A DNA stretch of 64,000 nucleotides from Solitalea longa (GCF_002920915.1 NZ_PQVF01000016.1:1-64000); one strand, 5' to 3'. Positions 45,568-56,576 are shown, counted from the first letter of the stretch. The notes: generated by a model not told the origin, from the sequence alone. Numbers and translations are program-made.

Positions 45568-45569
45568 GG

Positions 45570-46187
45570 CTATTTCTCCAAAATTACATAAGAACCTTTA
45601 GCACCAGGGATTGAACCGCTAACTACTAATAAATTCTGCTCAGTGAACACTTTTAAAACTTGTAAGTTTTGAACTTTCACACGGTTACCACCCATACGGC
45701 CAGCCATGCGCATTCCTTTGAATACACGTGAAGGCCATGAAGATGCACCTAATGAACCAGGAGCTCTCAAACGGTTATGCTGACCGTGAGTTTGGCCACC
45801 TACCCCTGAGAAACCATGACGTTTCACAACGCCTTGGAAACCTTTACCTTTTGAAGTACCTACAACTTCAACATAGTCGCCTTCTACAAAAAGGTCTACG
45901 TTTACAGTCTCACCCAACGCCTTTTCTTCCTCAAAGTGCTTGAATTCCACCAACTTACGTTTTGGAGTGGTTTTCGCTTTTTGGAAGTGTCCTAACAACT
46001 GTTTAGAAGTATTTTTTTCCTTCTTCTCGTCGTAGGCCAACTGGATCGCTGAGTATCCGTCTTTTTCTAAAGTTTTTACTTGCGTAACTACGCAAGGACC
46101 AGCTTCGATAACTGTGCATGGAATATTTTTTCCATCGGCACCGAAGATGCTGGTCATTCCAACTTTCTTACCTATAATACCAGACAT
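45570..46187 (-). CDS. rplC: 50S ribosomal protein L3, first gene of the detached S10 segment
   Basis: A 205-residue L3: [20 protein letters not shown] at the start and [36 protein letters not shown] (in part) near the peptidyl-transferase centre. In most bacteria rpsJ stands immediately before rplC; here rpsJ is 10.4 kb upstream and rplC has its own consensus promoter at 46297-46327. Confidence 0.97.
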   Translation of the reverse strand: MSGIIGKKVGMTSIFGADGKNIPCTVIEAGPCVVTQVKTLEKDGYSAIQLAYDEKKEKNTSKQLLGHFQKAKTTPKRKLVEFKHFEEEKALGETVNVDLFVEGDYVEVVGTSKGKGFQGVVKRHGFSGVGGQTHGQHNRLRAPGSLGASSWPSRVFKGMRMAGRMGGNRVKVQNLQVLKVFTEQNLLVVSGSIPGAKGSYVILEK

Positions 46188-46296
46188 TCTAAAAATTGAT
46201 TAATTAATTAATTTTTCTCTTCCCTTCTTGATTCCGCTTCGCAATCAGCAAACACTTTGGCGTTGAGATTGTTACACTTTACTCGCTAAGGGACCG

Positions 46297-46327
46297 CAAA
46301 GGTAGAAAACAATTACTTAAAATCAAA
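46297..46327 (-). promoter_or_regulatory. Promoter of the rplC-rplQ superoperon
   Basis: On the minus strand TTTG (complement of 46324-46327) is followed after exactly 19 bp by TACCTTTG (complement of 46297-46304). This matches the Bacteroidota consensus and leaves a leader of roughly 100 nt before rplC. Confidence 0.85.
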
Positions 46328-46403
46328 GAGTTACGTAACTAATTTTCAGCATTTTTTGAGATTGAAAAATAGGACAGCCCAAGGTTTACTTTATTGAAAA
46401 TCG

Positions 46404-46442
46404 AAAACCCGGAAGTTTGAACTAACAAACACTCCGGGTTTT
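46404..46442 (-). terminator. Terminator between the SprF-type gene and rplC
   Basis: AAAACCCGGA with GTTTG forms a stem of about 15 bp against CAAAC with TCCGGGTTTT (one bulge), loop AACTAA. It lies 60 bp after the SprF-type stop and keeps read-through from that locus out of the ribosomal operon. Confidence 0.8.
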
Positions 46443-46500
46443 GACAGCTTAATTTAGCTTAGTCTTTTGAATTTATTGTTTAAAACGCGAGCACCGCTAA

Positions 46501-47466
46501 TTATTTGACAAGATTAAACAGCAAGGAAATATCATGCGATCCGGTATTTACTGCCGCTTCTCTGCCAACACTAAAATTATAAGCGTACCCTACTTTAAAC
46601 AGTTGGGTGCCATTGTTTGAATTAAGCCTGAACCTGATCATCGGTCTAAAAGAGGATTGGCTATTACTGATATTACCGGTAGTTGTTTTTAATTCATTCA
46701 GATAACGAAATCCAAAACCGGCGTCAACACCTTCTGTTAACGTAGCTAAAGCGTTTAAATCGTAGGTGGTCATGCCACTAAACGTTTTCATGATCAAAAA
46801 GCTTGGCTCCAGTTTATTTACTTCATTAATCGGAATCACTCCCCCTCCGGTTAAGTACATACTGATTTTTCTGAACATGGGAGGAATCTGGTTTTCCAGA
46901 TCCTGTTTATTCGTATAGAACGAAAGGATATTATCGAACGAAAGTCCCAGGTAATAGTTGTTCTGATAGTAAACTGCTAATCCGTAACGAGCATTCATTT
47001 TGGAGCTGTATATATTTTTATTCGCTAACGGATCACTAGTATTTACAGTCGCTAAATTGGAAAGATCGATCTGGTATTGTTGCAGTCCAAAACTTAGTCC
47101 TGAGGAAAGATTAATATTCTCAGATACCTGCAGGTGATAAGCGTAATTAATATAAGCAGTAGTGAAATGATCACTTCCGAACACTAAACTATTTACATTT
47201 ACCCCTAAACCCGATTTCGCCTTGGTTAAGTAAAAGTTTGCTGCCGCACATATATTATACGATTTCCCTGGATTCTGACTCACTTCTTTCAACTGCAAGC
47301 TGGTGCTGGCGTCGACCAATCCACTACTTCCCGAAAATGCCGGATTAATGTATGTTTTATCAAATATGAACTGACTACCCTGCATTTCCACTTGCGCCCA
47401 AGCCGCTGAGTGGAATAGAAGTATGAATAATACGATCCTTAACAGGTGATTATATAAAGTTTTCAT
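46501..47466 (-). CDS. PorP/SprF family type IX secretion outer-membrane protein
   Basis: A 321-residue beta-barrel protein with signal peptide (MKTLYNHLLRIVLFILLFHS). The mature start QGSQFIFDKTYINPAFSGSSG and GLGVNVNSLVFGSD are the hallmark of the PorP/SprF family. Such proteins act with single type-B CTD cargo proteins; SprF is needed to export SprB. It lies 56 bp behind the giant cargo gene, which ends in a type-B domain, so the two form a cargo-partner pair. The start at 47466 is chosen for its signal peptide over an open extension of 14 residues. Confidence 0.9.
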   Translation of the reverse strand: MKTLYNHLLRIVLFILLFHSAAWAQVEMQGSQFIFDKTYINPAFSGSSGLVDASTSLQLKEVSQNPGKSYNICAAANFYLTKAKSGLGVNVNSLVFGSDHFTTAYINYAYHLQVSENINLSSGLSFGLQQYQIDLSNLATVNTSDPLANKNIYSSKMNARYGLAVYYQNNYYLGLSFDNILSFYTNKQDLENQIPPMFRKISMYLTGGGVIPINEVNKLEPSFLIMKTFSGMTTYDLNALATLTEGVDAGFGFRYLNELKTTTGNISNSQSSFRPMIRFRLNSNNGTQLFKVGYAYNFSVGREAAVNTGSHDISLLFNLVK

Positions 47467-47522
47467 AATGTTTCTTTTGAGGTGACCGGCTATAAAACTG
47501 CCCGTCACCTTGATTTAACCGC

Positions 47523-50500
47523 TTAATAAACAATTGTTATATATCCCTTAAATGATTGCTCTCTTCCATCCTTATCTTTTACATGAAGGATATAACCGTA
47601 TGAGCCCATCGGTAAGCCATCACCCGTCCAATCGTTCTGATAATTATTCTGCTTATAAACCTGATTATAGGCCATATTGAAAATGGTTAAGGTATTGGAT
47701 GTATAAAACTCATTCAAACCAACTATTTCAAACAGATCATTTATACCGTCGCCATTAGGAGTGAACAATGATGGGATCATTAGTTTAGCAGTATTTGAAC
47801 GCTTATCAACTACGCGAATAACCTGAGCTGACAAGTCGTTATTTTTCAGGCTGATATCATTATTTACAACAGCTTTTCCTTTTCCTAATGGAATATTTCC
47901 AACCTGACTGGCTTTTAACACCAACGTAAACTCTTGCTCTTCTCCTGCTTTCAATTGCGGAATTTGAATTTCTACAACATTATGTTCAGAGTTGAAGCTT
48001 GCATTGCCTGATGTAGAAGAAACATAGGTGATCGATGCATCCAGCGTATCTTTTAATACTGTGTTTACTGCCAGGTCTGCCCCGACGTTTTTAAGTTTAA
48101 TGGTATAGGTAAACTCCTCGTCTTTGTTAACCTCTGCTTTTTCAATAGCATTAGTTACCGCCACATCAGCCCTTCCTTCCAATACTAATACAACCGGTTT
48201 TTCTACCGTACCCGTTATCTCGTCACCTTGCTGAACAATTGGGGTTTCTACCTTAGCTGTATACTCTTTCTTTTCCTCTTTATCATAAACCTTAATCTCT
48301 ACGGTTTTACCCTCATCCGTTTTGTCTCCATTTACCGGAATAAACCCTACTGATTTACCATCTGATAAAACGGTTTGATTAACAATGTTCACCAATTTGT
48401 TTTCGACATAAACATATGTTTCGTAGCGATTAGTGGTATTGTTAACTATGGTTCCTCCCTGATTAATTACCGAGGTAACCGACATATTATTCTCATGATT
48501 AACCGTATTCACCGAGGTGTTTTGGTACACAGTACTATTAATGGTAGTTTGATTATTGTTGATAACAGTTGCTGCTGTTGGACTATTAACCGGTGCCTGT
48601 TGTTCAACCAATGTAGTAGTTGAAGGATCAGGAGTGTAGGCGACAGCCGGAATTGTAAAGGCATCGGTACCGCTGTAGATCTTATAACCTTTACCTGGTC
48701 GTAAATACTTTAAACTTCCCGACCATGTTTTAGTGGTGGCATTGTACTGTGCAAACTCTTCCTGACTAATGATCTGAAGACCATCAGTAGGTGCAAAGTT
48801 CTTAAGATAGGTAGCCAACTCCATATTAACCGGCATTGGGTAACCAATCCAGTTCCAGCCCTTGTTCAATTCTACATTTGCCGATTGGGTGATGAAGTTA
48901 CCCAACACTCTTAACGTATCAGGTTTGGCAACATAGATCATATAACTATTATATAGGTTGACCTTATCGAGCGAACCTACCCAACCAAGTTTTTTAGAAT
49001 ACTGACTAAACGTATTGTTATTACTTAAGGTCTTTATTACATCGCCTTCTGTAGGCTTCAATAAGCTTAACACTTTCTTCAAACTCATATCCGCATTTTC
49101 AACATTTAGCGAGATCCATGTCCAGCCTTTCTTTAATGGTATAGTTTGAAATACGCCTTCCGGATGAACAATCATCGGATTCTTCAAATTACCCGTAGCA
49201 CCGTTTGGAACAAATGAAAGACGCTCCTTGCCTTGGTATTCAATTCCAGGATAGGCATCCCAGAATCGAACAGAAAGTTCTTCGGCCGCTGTATTAGCGT
49301 AAGCTGTTACATAGGCTATGTATTTATTCTCATTACGATCAAACTCTACCTGTGCCACACCCCGACATTCGTTACCAGCAAACACAGCCATCTTATCATT
49401 GATATCTTTGGAAGTAAGCAGATCAGTTTGATCAAGACTGAACTGAGCTGTAAAGCTCATGTTGTACTTAAAGTTGGCTGAATTAACCGTCCAATTTGGT
49501 GGCGTTTTAGAAACATTGGCCGTTACGTACAAGAACTGCCTTTTGCCATCAATTAACGCGATAACTGTATCGGCATAGGTTCCGGTATTCAGGTTTTTAT
49601 TTAAATCGAAATCAATATTCTCCTGTCCCTGGGCTACTATTTTGCCCGACTTAATAGTTGGTGTTAGCCAGCCAGGATATTTAACCAATGAAAAACTTTG
49701 AGCCAAGGCCGATTTATTGATCAATTTAGCCCCAAAACTGGTTTGTTGATTTTCAATTGCGCTAACGGTAATGTTTGCCGGCGACCAATACACCGGACTA
49801 AGGTTTACCACAAAGCTCCAATTGATTTTATCGGCCACTTTGTTACCATTAACGTCAACAAGGTTTTCGACCGAGGCTTCCAACTCCACATTCTCGTAAT
49901 CATTGATAGCACTTGCCGGTACTGTTCGTATTTCAAAGTTCTTTCCATCGCTTAAGAATGTTGCCGGAATAGTGGTTCCATTATCTTTGCGACGTAAGGT
50001 AACTTTAACAGGATTAGAAATATCGGCATAAACTATATCCTTATTAAAGGTTACGCCAACAATATCTGCAACGGTTAATATTCCGTTTTTCGGACTTGGT
50101 ACCCCAAAAGCCACTGCCGAACTACGATCTATGGTTCCCCGATAAACAGGAGAATAGTTAACATCAACACCCTGGCAAATAGCAATAGCCCGAATTTCGT
50201 AGTTTCCATCCGGCAATCCGCTTACGTCAAAAGTATAATCGTAATATTTGTCTTTTAAACTCGCCTTCGGAACTGTTATAACTGTTTGCCATAAGCTGTT
50301 CTCGTAGTCGGTATTGATTTTACGGTACTGCAAACCAACTGATGTTAGCGGCGACGATTCCGAAGCATCAAACTTACTGAAGGCCACATACAGTTTATTC
50401 GCATTTGATTGGTTCACGATCCAATTATTTCCGGGGATAAACAGATCAACATCACTACATCTATTTTGGAAATAAGCGTTAAGGAGTACCCTTGGTTTTG

Positions 50501-53500
50501 CATCTACCGTTTCATCAATATCATCTAAGGTATTATCACAGGTTGAAAACATAACCAGGGTCAGGTTTTCATAGGTACTCGATAAAGGACCTCGGTAAAC
50601 TTCTACCGGAAGCTTAAAGCTTTTACCGGTTGGGATATAAAAAGTTGCCGATTTATTCGTCACATCCTGACCGCCAACTAAAACCTTTGCTCCATCGAGA
50701 TTGGTTAAAGGATCCAGCTTTATTGCATATTCTACGGTTTCATCACTTTCGCTTTGGTTCGAGATCAGCACCTCAAATTTAGCTGGCTGATCCGAAGGCA
50801 CATTCCGCTGTTCACTAACACCCGAAATTTGTATTGAAGGTAAGTGACGATATTGCGTGTTAACTTCATGCGGGCAACTCGACGAACCCGAAACAATTTT
50901 AAATACAGGCGTTCCGGATTTTCTATCCTCTGCTAATGCAACAGACAGAAAATCTCCGATATCGTTATCTTCTAAATGATAACTTACCGTTCTCGAGTGT
51001 TGAAGGGTTGAATCTGAACTCGTAGTATTATTGTACCTGATACCAACCAAGGCTCCAATATCTGTTTCCCTGAATTCGCCATTCGCATTATAAATACCCG
51101 CTCTAACTTCTGCGTTAAAGTAAACATCTACTTCATTAGAGAAACTTTCAAGCGTATCAATGGTAAATGAGTTATCATAAATAGCTCCGGCACTGAACGA
51201 AATATTTCCTCCAACTACCCCTTTCATTCCACTTGGCAGCTTACGTTCAGGAGCTTTAGCACAAGTTATACTGTCATTTTTCAATACATTCTTCCATGAA
51301 TCAATATTAGCTTTGTTCTCTGATTGTTCACGATTCATCTGATCTAAAGCTTCAATACTGATGCTTTTATCTCCATTCTTAACTTTCTGGTAGGCGTCAT
51401 CAAATTTGCTTTTTGATAAACTGTAAAGCGTTCTTAACTGTGGTAACAGTGTATTTTTAATATGCTTTTTAGTGTATAAGAAGGTGGTATTAAATCCGGT
51501 ATAATCAGCAGCCAATGAGGTATCACGCTTCATATCCTGCTTAACCTCGTCATATAATAATACATCCGTTAAGGCATAGGTCATGTTCATTGATGCACCA
51601 ACAAATACATCACCATCAGTACCTACTAAGGTTTCTTCGCTTGAGGTTGAAAAATCTTCAGTAAAAGTGGTGGTGAAATTCGTTGTCTTTCCATGGGTCT
51701 TATCAGAACCTGCTTCCACTTGAGCCTGAATATGAAATGCAGCACCTGTTTGACCAATAAACGGTAAGTCTACCCCGGCACCCAGCTTAGAGTCTAAATA
51801 GAGACCTGCTCCTCCACCAATTCGGTACTGCGTTGTTTGCGAAGTGGAAATGGTTGTTCCTTTACTGATGGTTGCAAATGATTTATCACCTGGAGGATCG
51901 TGCAAAACAAACAAAGGGATTTCCGGAGTCTTTGTCACAAATGTGGCGTTTCTAGTGCGCTCCCCTTCTACCACTGCAGTAACGATAGTACTGGCCTGTC
52001 TTCCTCCTACTTTTCCTACAATTTGTATTGACTTTTCATAAGGCGCTTCAAGAACCGGCTTTCCTACTTTAACAATATATTTAACTCCTCCCGGCTGCAG
52101 GCTTAGCTCTTTACGGTCAACACTGTCTGAAATAACATCGTAAACGTACACTCTTCCTGTATCGAGCGCACAATTGTATTGAACACCGTCATATTCATAA
52201 GCTTCCCTGATCTTAATATTTATAGGATACTTATCATTTTGAGAAACTAAGAATTTCTCTTGTAAGGTCGGTTTAAACTTTTTCTTTTCAGAGAAAATAT
52301 CGTTTCCGTTGTTTAATACCACCTCCAGGTCTTTATGGTAAATAAAGTCAAGTTGACGGACAATTGCCTTATTGTTTACCGTATCGCGATAAGCCAGATT
52401 AGCTCCCTGAACATTATATTCCCTGGTAAAGTATTCGAGTTTATTACTGTTGATACCTGAGAGTTCTTTAATTTCTACAACTTGTACATTAAACTGTGTG
52501 GCAGGAAGAACCACTGAAACAATGCCCGGTTCTTTTTGATTAAGGGTTACACCTCTTGAATGAGCTTTAGCACTGATCCTCATAGGCATTCCATAAGTCA
52601 GTTTACCGCCTAAAGTTGTGACACCAGGAACTGCGGAAGTTAATTTAACCAGGGCAAATTCGCCAATTGGAGCATCGCAACTGGCTGCTACATGGATATT
52701 AAGGGTATCAGTTGTGGTATCTTCAAAATCAACATTGGTAACCAAACTATAAACACCCACATTTTTGCTGCTTGTGTTTTGCCCGAACGCTTTAATAACG
52801 TGATTTTTATATTTTGCTTCGACAGCGTAATTACCACCATTGATGATGGTGGTACTATAACTACCATCTTCTTTAGTTTTCACCTGCGTATTTTTACCAT
52901 CCACCCAAATCTCGGCATCTTTTAAAGGCAGCTGAATACTTACGTTATTGGAATCAGTGATACTCGAAAAGTAAACACGTCCGCTTATTGCAAATGAAGC
53001 AGTATCAGTAAAATTCACCTGGCTTTGAGTCGGATTATCCAGATCAAGTTTACGAACCAAACTATCCGGATTAAAACGCGGCTTATTATATCCTGGCATT
53101 TTTGGTTTAACAACGTACTCGGCCGAATTTGAGAAGAACACATTTGATATTTCATAATAACCGTCGGCACCGGTTGTGGTTGAATAAACATAAGGTTGTG
53201 TAGACTCATTATCCGACAGTGCTCCTTTCGAGCTGATAGTTACAACTACGCCAGGAACTCCTCCATTGGTATTTCCTTTAATATACCCACTTACTTTACC
53301 TTTTGGTAAGCTTTTACCCTTTACATCTAAGTGCCAAGAGGCATTATTGAGGTCGGCAGGATCTTGAATCAACTTTAGGGTATAAGAATAAGCCTTACCA
53401 GGAACAATATCATTATCAGTATACGAGGTAGCATATTTACCCACCAGAGCAATTTCTTCACCTTCTCTACTAATTTGAAGCTGTTGAAGATTTTTAATAG

Positions 53501-54299
53501 TTGAAAGCGAAGGCCAGGTTAATTTTATTCTTCCAGTTTCAGCCTGAGTGGCGTTAAAAGGAATGGATTGTGTAGTAACTTTAACCTCTATCGGGCTAGA
53601 TTCATCTCTAACCCAGCCACCAGGAGCCCCAGGTCCAACAATGGTTTGAACAGTATAGGTATATTCTACTGCGGGTAAAAGACCACTATCAGTAAACTCA
53701 AATGTATTACCAGCAATTCTTCCAATTTCCGTTCCGTTACGCTTAATGAGGTATTGAACATAATTATCAGGTAAAGCAGTACCTTTTTGCCAAGTTATTT
53801 TTGTTTGGTAAGGTGATGGAGAGTTACCCGATACAGTTATCGGCACCTTTATTTTGGGAGTAGTTCCATAAAAGCTAGCGTAACCCCAGCGGTCTTCACA
53901 ACCTACAGCACTATTTCCTGATTCATATCTAAAAGTTAAATTGTAAAAACGATTTGGCCCTATATCAAACACATCTCCTCCTGAGCCACTTTGGGTACTC
54001 CAAGTGTCCCAACCAATATTTGAACTGTTCACTTTTAATGTGAAATCGTTCTCACCTTCTGTATCACACCATGCCCTACCTCCATAGTCTCTTGGTAATC
54101 CCGACCAACTAAAACGAAAATATTGCTCATCAATAGAAGAAGACATTTTTCCCTGAATATATCCGTCGGGATAAAGCTGTGCCTTTACTGAATAGTGACT
54201 GGCAGCCATTAATACAAATAAAAAGCTTAGCCTTAACAGATATTTCCTTGTTTGAAATTGGTTTGGATAATCGATTAATTTAAGTAGATATCGAATCAT
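47523..54299 (-). CDS. Giant type IX secreted adhesin-like protein with gliding-associated C-terminal domain
   Basis: A 2258-residue surface or secreted protein. A signal peptide ends near residue 40 (ASHYSVKAQ). Fibronectin-III-like repeats cover about 165-325, and two carboxypeptidase-regulatory-like domains lie at about 335-520 (GKVSGYIKGNTNGGVPGVVV; SGRVYF). An Ig-like Big_5 domain is at about 1390-1510. Two LNxGWNWI-type repeats follow near 1720-1850, then an Asn/Thr-rich linker at 1895-1970 and a DUF11 repeat at 2045-2150. The C-terminus (from about 2170, SLFTPNGDGINDLFEI) is the CHU_C type-B sorting domain. The cognate PorP/SprF gene follows and a TPR-HTH regulator precedes it. Ligand unknown. 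Confidence 0.9.
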   Translation of the reverse strand: MIRYLLKLIDYPNQFQTRKYLLRLSFLFVLMAASHYSVKAQLYPDGYIQGKMSSSIDEQYFRFSWSGLPRDYGGRAWCDTEGENDFTLKVNSSNIGWDTWSTQSGSGGDVFDIGPNRFYNLTFRYESGNSAVGCEDRWGYASFYGTTPKIKVPITVSGNSPSPYQTKITWQKGTALPDNYVQYLIKRNGTEIGRIAGNTFEFTDSGLLPAVEYTYTVQTIVGPGAPGGWVRDESSPIEVKVTTQSIPFNATQAETGRIKLTWPSLSTIKNLQQLQISREGEEIALVGKYATSYTDNDIVPGKAYSYTLKLIQDPADLNNASWHLDVKGKSLPKGKVSGYIKGNTNGGVPGVVVTISSKGALSDNESTQPYVYSTTTGADGYYEISNVFFSNSAEYVVKPKMPGYNKPRFNPDSLVRKLDLDNPTQSQVNFTDTASFAISGRVYFSSITDSNNVSIQLPLKDAEIWVDGKNTQVKTKEDGSYSTTIINGGNYAVEAKYKNHVIKAFGQNTSSKNVGVYSLVTNVDFEDTTTDTLNIHVAASCDAPIGEFALVKLTSAVPGVTTLGGKLTYGMPMRISAKAHSRGVTLNQKEPGIVSVVLPATQFNVQVVEIKELSGINSNKLEYFTREYNVQGANLAYRDTVNNKAIVRQLDFIYHKDLEVVLNNGNDIFSEKKKFKPTLQEKFLVSQNDKYPINIKIREAYEYDGVQYNCALDTGRVYVYDVISDSVDRKELSLQPGGVKYIVKVGKPVLEAPYEKSIQIVGKVGGRQASTIVTAVVEGERTRNATFVTKTPEIPLFVLHDPPGDKSFATISKGTTISTSQTTQYRIGGGAGLYLDSKLGAGVDLPFIGQTGAAFHIQAQVEAGSDKTHGKTTNFTTTFTEDFSTSSEETLVGTDGDVFVGASMNMTYALTDVLLYDEVKQDMKRDTSLAADYTGFNTTFLYTKKHIKNTLLPQLRTLYSLSKSKFDDAYQKVKNGDKSISIEALDQMNREQSENKANIDSWKNVLKNDSITCAKAPERKLPSGMKGVVGGNISFSAGAIYDNSFTIDTLESFSNEVDVYFNAEVRAGIYNANGEFRETDIGALVGIRYNNTTSSDSTLQHSRTVSYHLEDNDIGDFLSVALAEDRKSGTPVFKIVSGSSSCPHEVNTQYRHLPSIQISGVSEQRNVPSDQPAKFEVLISNQSESDETVEYAIKLDPLTNLDGAKVLVGGQDVTNKSATFYIPTGKSFKLPVEVYRGPLSSTYENLTLVMFSTCDNTLDDIDETVDAKPRVLLNAYFQNRCSDVDLFIPGNNWIVNQSNANKLYVAFSKFDASESSPLTSVGLQYRKINTDYENSLWQTVITVPKASLKDKYYDYTFDVSGLPDGNYEIRAIAICQGVDVNYSPVYRGTIDRSSAVAFGVPSPKNGILTVADIVGVTFNKDIVYADISNPVKVTLRRKDNGTTIPATFLSDGKNFEIRTVPASAINDYENVELEASVENLVDVNGNKVADKINWSFVVNLSPVYWSPANITVSAIENQQTSFGAKLINKSALAQSFSLVKYPGWLTPTIKSGKIVAQGQENIDFDLNKNLNTGTYADTVIALIDGKRQFLYVTANVSKTPPNWTVNSANFKYNMSFTAQFSLDQTDLLTSKDINDKMAVFAGNECRGVAQVEFDRNENKYIAYVTAYANTAAEELSVRFWDAYPGIEYQGKERLSFVPNGATGNLKNPMIVHPEGVFQTIPLKKGWTWISLNVENADMSLKKVLSLLKPTEGDVIKTLSNNNTFSQYSKKLGWVGSLDKVNLYNSYMIYVAKPDTLRVLGNFITQSANVELNKGWNWIGYPMPVNMELATYLKNFAPTDGLQIISQEEFAQYNATTKTWSGSLKYLRPGKGYKIYSGTDAFTIPAVAYTPDPSTTTLVEQQAPVNSPTAATVINNNQTTINSTVYQNTSVNTVNHENNMSVTSVINQGGTIVNNTTNRYETYVYVENKLVNIVNQTVLSDGKSVGFIPVNGDKTDEGKTVEIKVYDKEEKKEYTAKVETPIVQQGDEITGTVEKPVVLVLEGRADVAVTNAIEKAEVNKDEEFTYTIKLKNVGADLAVNTVLKDTLDASITYVSSTSGNASFNSEHNVVEIQIPQLKAGEEQEFTLVLKASQVGNIPLGKGKAVVNNDISLKNNDLSAQVIRVVDKRSNTAKLMIPSLFTPNGDGINDLFEIVGLNEFYTSNTLTIFNMAYNQVYKQNNYQNDWTGDGLPMGSYGYILHVKDKDGREQSFKGYITIVY

Positions 54300-54577
54300 A
54301 TATTATAGGTTGAAATTTCTCTAATAGAAAAATGAGCGATCCATTTAAACTTCTCAGACTTTATAAAAAGTTGTTAACGTTTAAATGGAACAATTAGAGC
54401 GAATAGATTAGATAGAAGTGGGGGCGATTTTCGACGGCCGAAAATAACTACAAGTCCAATAATTAGACTAAAAAATAGGGCGGACAAAAGCGGACAACAA
54501 AGAAAAGCCGTCAATAAAAGCTTAAAACCGATTTTTAGTTTATTGCAAAGTCTTCTTCCACACCTGTTATCCGCTTC

Positions 54578-56395
54578 TTAATCCATGATTATTGACTGAG
54601 TTTGAGTTTGCAGAGCTATTGAAGTCTCGTTTATACCCGATTGTATTGAATTAAGATAGTCTTCAAGAGATGCATCCTGGTTTAAGTTAAGACGCTGCCG
54701 CAATCGTCTCTTACTTCGAGCCACACTGTCTTTGCTAATGCCTAGGGTATTTGCAATTTGAAAATTGTCGAGTTGAAGGAATATCAACGCTGCTAAACGC
54801 ATCTCTGCAGGAGTTATCTGTTCAGCTTTTGATTTTAATTTCAAAAAGAAATCAGGAAACGCTTTAGAAAACTCACCTCTGAATTTCTCCCATTCCGAGT
54901 CTGTTACCAGGGTGTAACTGGAAAGGTTTTCTATTGCATGTTTGGTATCGATCGATTTGTTAACGGCATCGCTCGCTAACTCTTCACGAAGCGTGTTGAT
55001 CAGCTGATTCTTTTCTATTATCTGTTTAGTAAAAATGAATACCTCTTCTTTCGCTTTTCTTGCTTCTTGCTCTGCGGTTTTTCGTTTATATTCAATTTCG
55101 GCCTTTAAATATTGCTCACTAAGTCGCTTTCGCTTATAAATCAAGAATAAAATCACTGCCCCTAATAACAATACTACCAATATGAGATTACGAGTGCTTC
55201 GTTCATTATTGATAGTAATGTTGGCCATTTCCAGCTTCTTTTGCATATTATCAAAAGCCAGTTTGGCGTTCATTGCCGATAAACGACTTTGATTTATAGT
55301 TGCTGTCAGGCTGTCGCTGTAACTATTACATAAATTATAATAGTGAAAAGCGCTGTCGGTTTGCCCCACTTGCCTATACACATCGCTTATCCCTTTTAAC
55401 GATTCAATGGTATTTTCGACAGAACCAGCCATTAATGAGGCATGATATGCCGCCCGCCATGAACCAAGTGCTTGATGATAGTTTTTTTGTAAGTAAAACA
55501 CATACGCTAATGCATTCTGAGAAAGGGAAATATTTAATTGATCATTATAGGCAATACTGCTTTTAAGATATTCTTGAATCAATGTCTTGCCTTCCTTAAC
55601 CTTCTTTTGTTTTACCAGCACCTGACCGATGTTCCCTTTGGCAATTCCAAACCATAAATTAACCCACAATTTATTATCATGTTTATTCCTTTCCAGGGTA
55701 TCAATGATCTTTTGATAATAATAGGTGACACTATCATCCATACCTAGCTTTTTATAAGAAGCTCCTAATAGGTCCATCTGAAAAATATACAAAGCGGGGT
55801 CCCAGTGCTTTGCATCACCAGTTTTAAGCTGTAAACAAGCCTTACCATAGGCTATTGATTGGCGGTAATCTTCCGTTCGATAAAGTGCATTACTTACCGA
55901 AAAGTATCGATTTCGGACATATGGAAAATAGGCATGCCCTACCCGACCTTGTATTTCTAATGCTTTTAAATTATACAGTAAATAATCAGAACTGCTGCTG
56001 TACTCGGCGTACAAACTATAAAGCTCGGCCTTTAATTGATCATCATGCAGGTCCTGGGCAATTTTCAGTGCTTTAGCCATTTTTAACTGATATGGCTTTT
56101 TCGGCAATTTGAACTCCATCACTCCAAGAACCTCGTACATGATCAACCGCAATTCGAACCGAGGATCAGAGTTTTCTTTCAAATGATTATAAAGGGCCTG
56201 AACGGTACGTTTATAAGTCAACGTATCTTTTCCTTCCCTCATCTGGTCATATAATTCTTGCGCACGAAAGCATTGGCTAAGGTCAGTTACTTTCCATGCA
56301 TCAATAAACCGAGCAATGTTTATAGTTTGGGCATTGCAGTACCCATTAAGAAAGAATAAAAAAGGAATTAGGAAGATAAAGCGGACAACCTTCAT
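54578..56395 (-). CDS. Membrane TPR protein with C-terminal LuxR-like HTH (regulator)
   Basis: A 605-residue protein with signal peptide (MKVVRFIFLIPFLFFLNGYC). TPR-type helices cover about residues 100-370. One membrane helix follows (LILVVLLLGAVILFLIYK), then a coiled coil, then a cytoplasmic helix-turn-helix (ITPAEMRLAALIFLQLDNFQIANTLGISKDSVARSKRRLRQRL in part). This architecture is common in Bacteroidota and is thought to pass periplasmic signals to promoters. Lying directly upstream of the adhesin gene on the same strand, it is a candidate regulator of it. The start at 56395 is preferred over an 18-residue upstream extension. Confidence 0.82.
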   Translation of the reverse strand: MKVVRFIFLIPFLFFLNGYCNAQTINIARFIDAWKVTDLSQCFRAQELYDQMREGKDTLTYKRTVQALYNHLKENSDPRFELRLIMYEVLGVMEFKLPKKPYQLKMAKALKIAQDLHDDQLKAELYSLYAEYSSSSDYLLYNLKALEIQGRVGHAYFPYVRNRYFSVSNALYRTEDYRQSIAYGKACLQLKTGDAKHWDPALYIFQMDLLGASYKKLGMDDSVTYYYQKIIDTLERNKHDNKLWVNLWFGIAKGNIGQVLVKQKKVKEGKTLIQEYLKSSIAYNDQLNISLSQNALAYVFYLQKNYHQALGSWRAAYHASLMAGSVENTIESLKGISDVYRQVGQTDSAFHYYNLCNSYSDSLTATINQSRLSAMNAKLAFDNMQKKLEMANITINNERSTRNLILVVLLLGAVILFLIYKRKRLSEQYLKAEIEYKRKTAEQEARKAKEEVFIFTKQIIEKNQLINTLREELASDAVNKSIDTKHAIENLSSYTLVTDSEWEKFRGEFSKAFPDFFLKLKSKAEQITPAEMRLAALIFLQLDNFQIANTLGISKDSVARSKRRLRQRLNLNQDASLEDYLNSIQSGINETSIALQTQTQSIIMD

Positions 56396-56522
56396 TAACT
56401 TGCAAAAACATAAATAGCTTAGACCTACAATTTTAACAAAAACAATCAAGCAATTAAAAAAAGTATGAAGTAATTTTAAAAACTATCTGCTTAAAATATT
56501 AATCAATAGTAAAATACTAACA

Positions 56523-56556
56523 AAAAAGGAGATGATCTTTCGACCATCTCCTTTTT
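56523..56556 (-). terminator. Terminator directly after rpsJ
   Basis: A 12-bp perfect stem, AAAAAGGAGATG with CATCTCCTTTTT, lies 21 bp behind the rpsJ stop and is followed by a T-run on the minus strand. It ends the rpsL-rpsG-fusA-rpsJ transcript and shows that rpsJ is no longer joined to rplC. Confidence 0.9.
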
Positions 56557-56576
56557 AATTTTCTATTGTGAATCTA

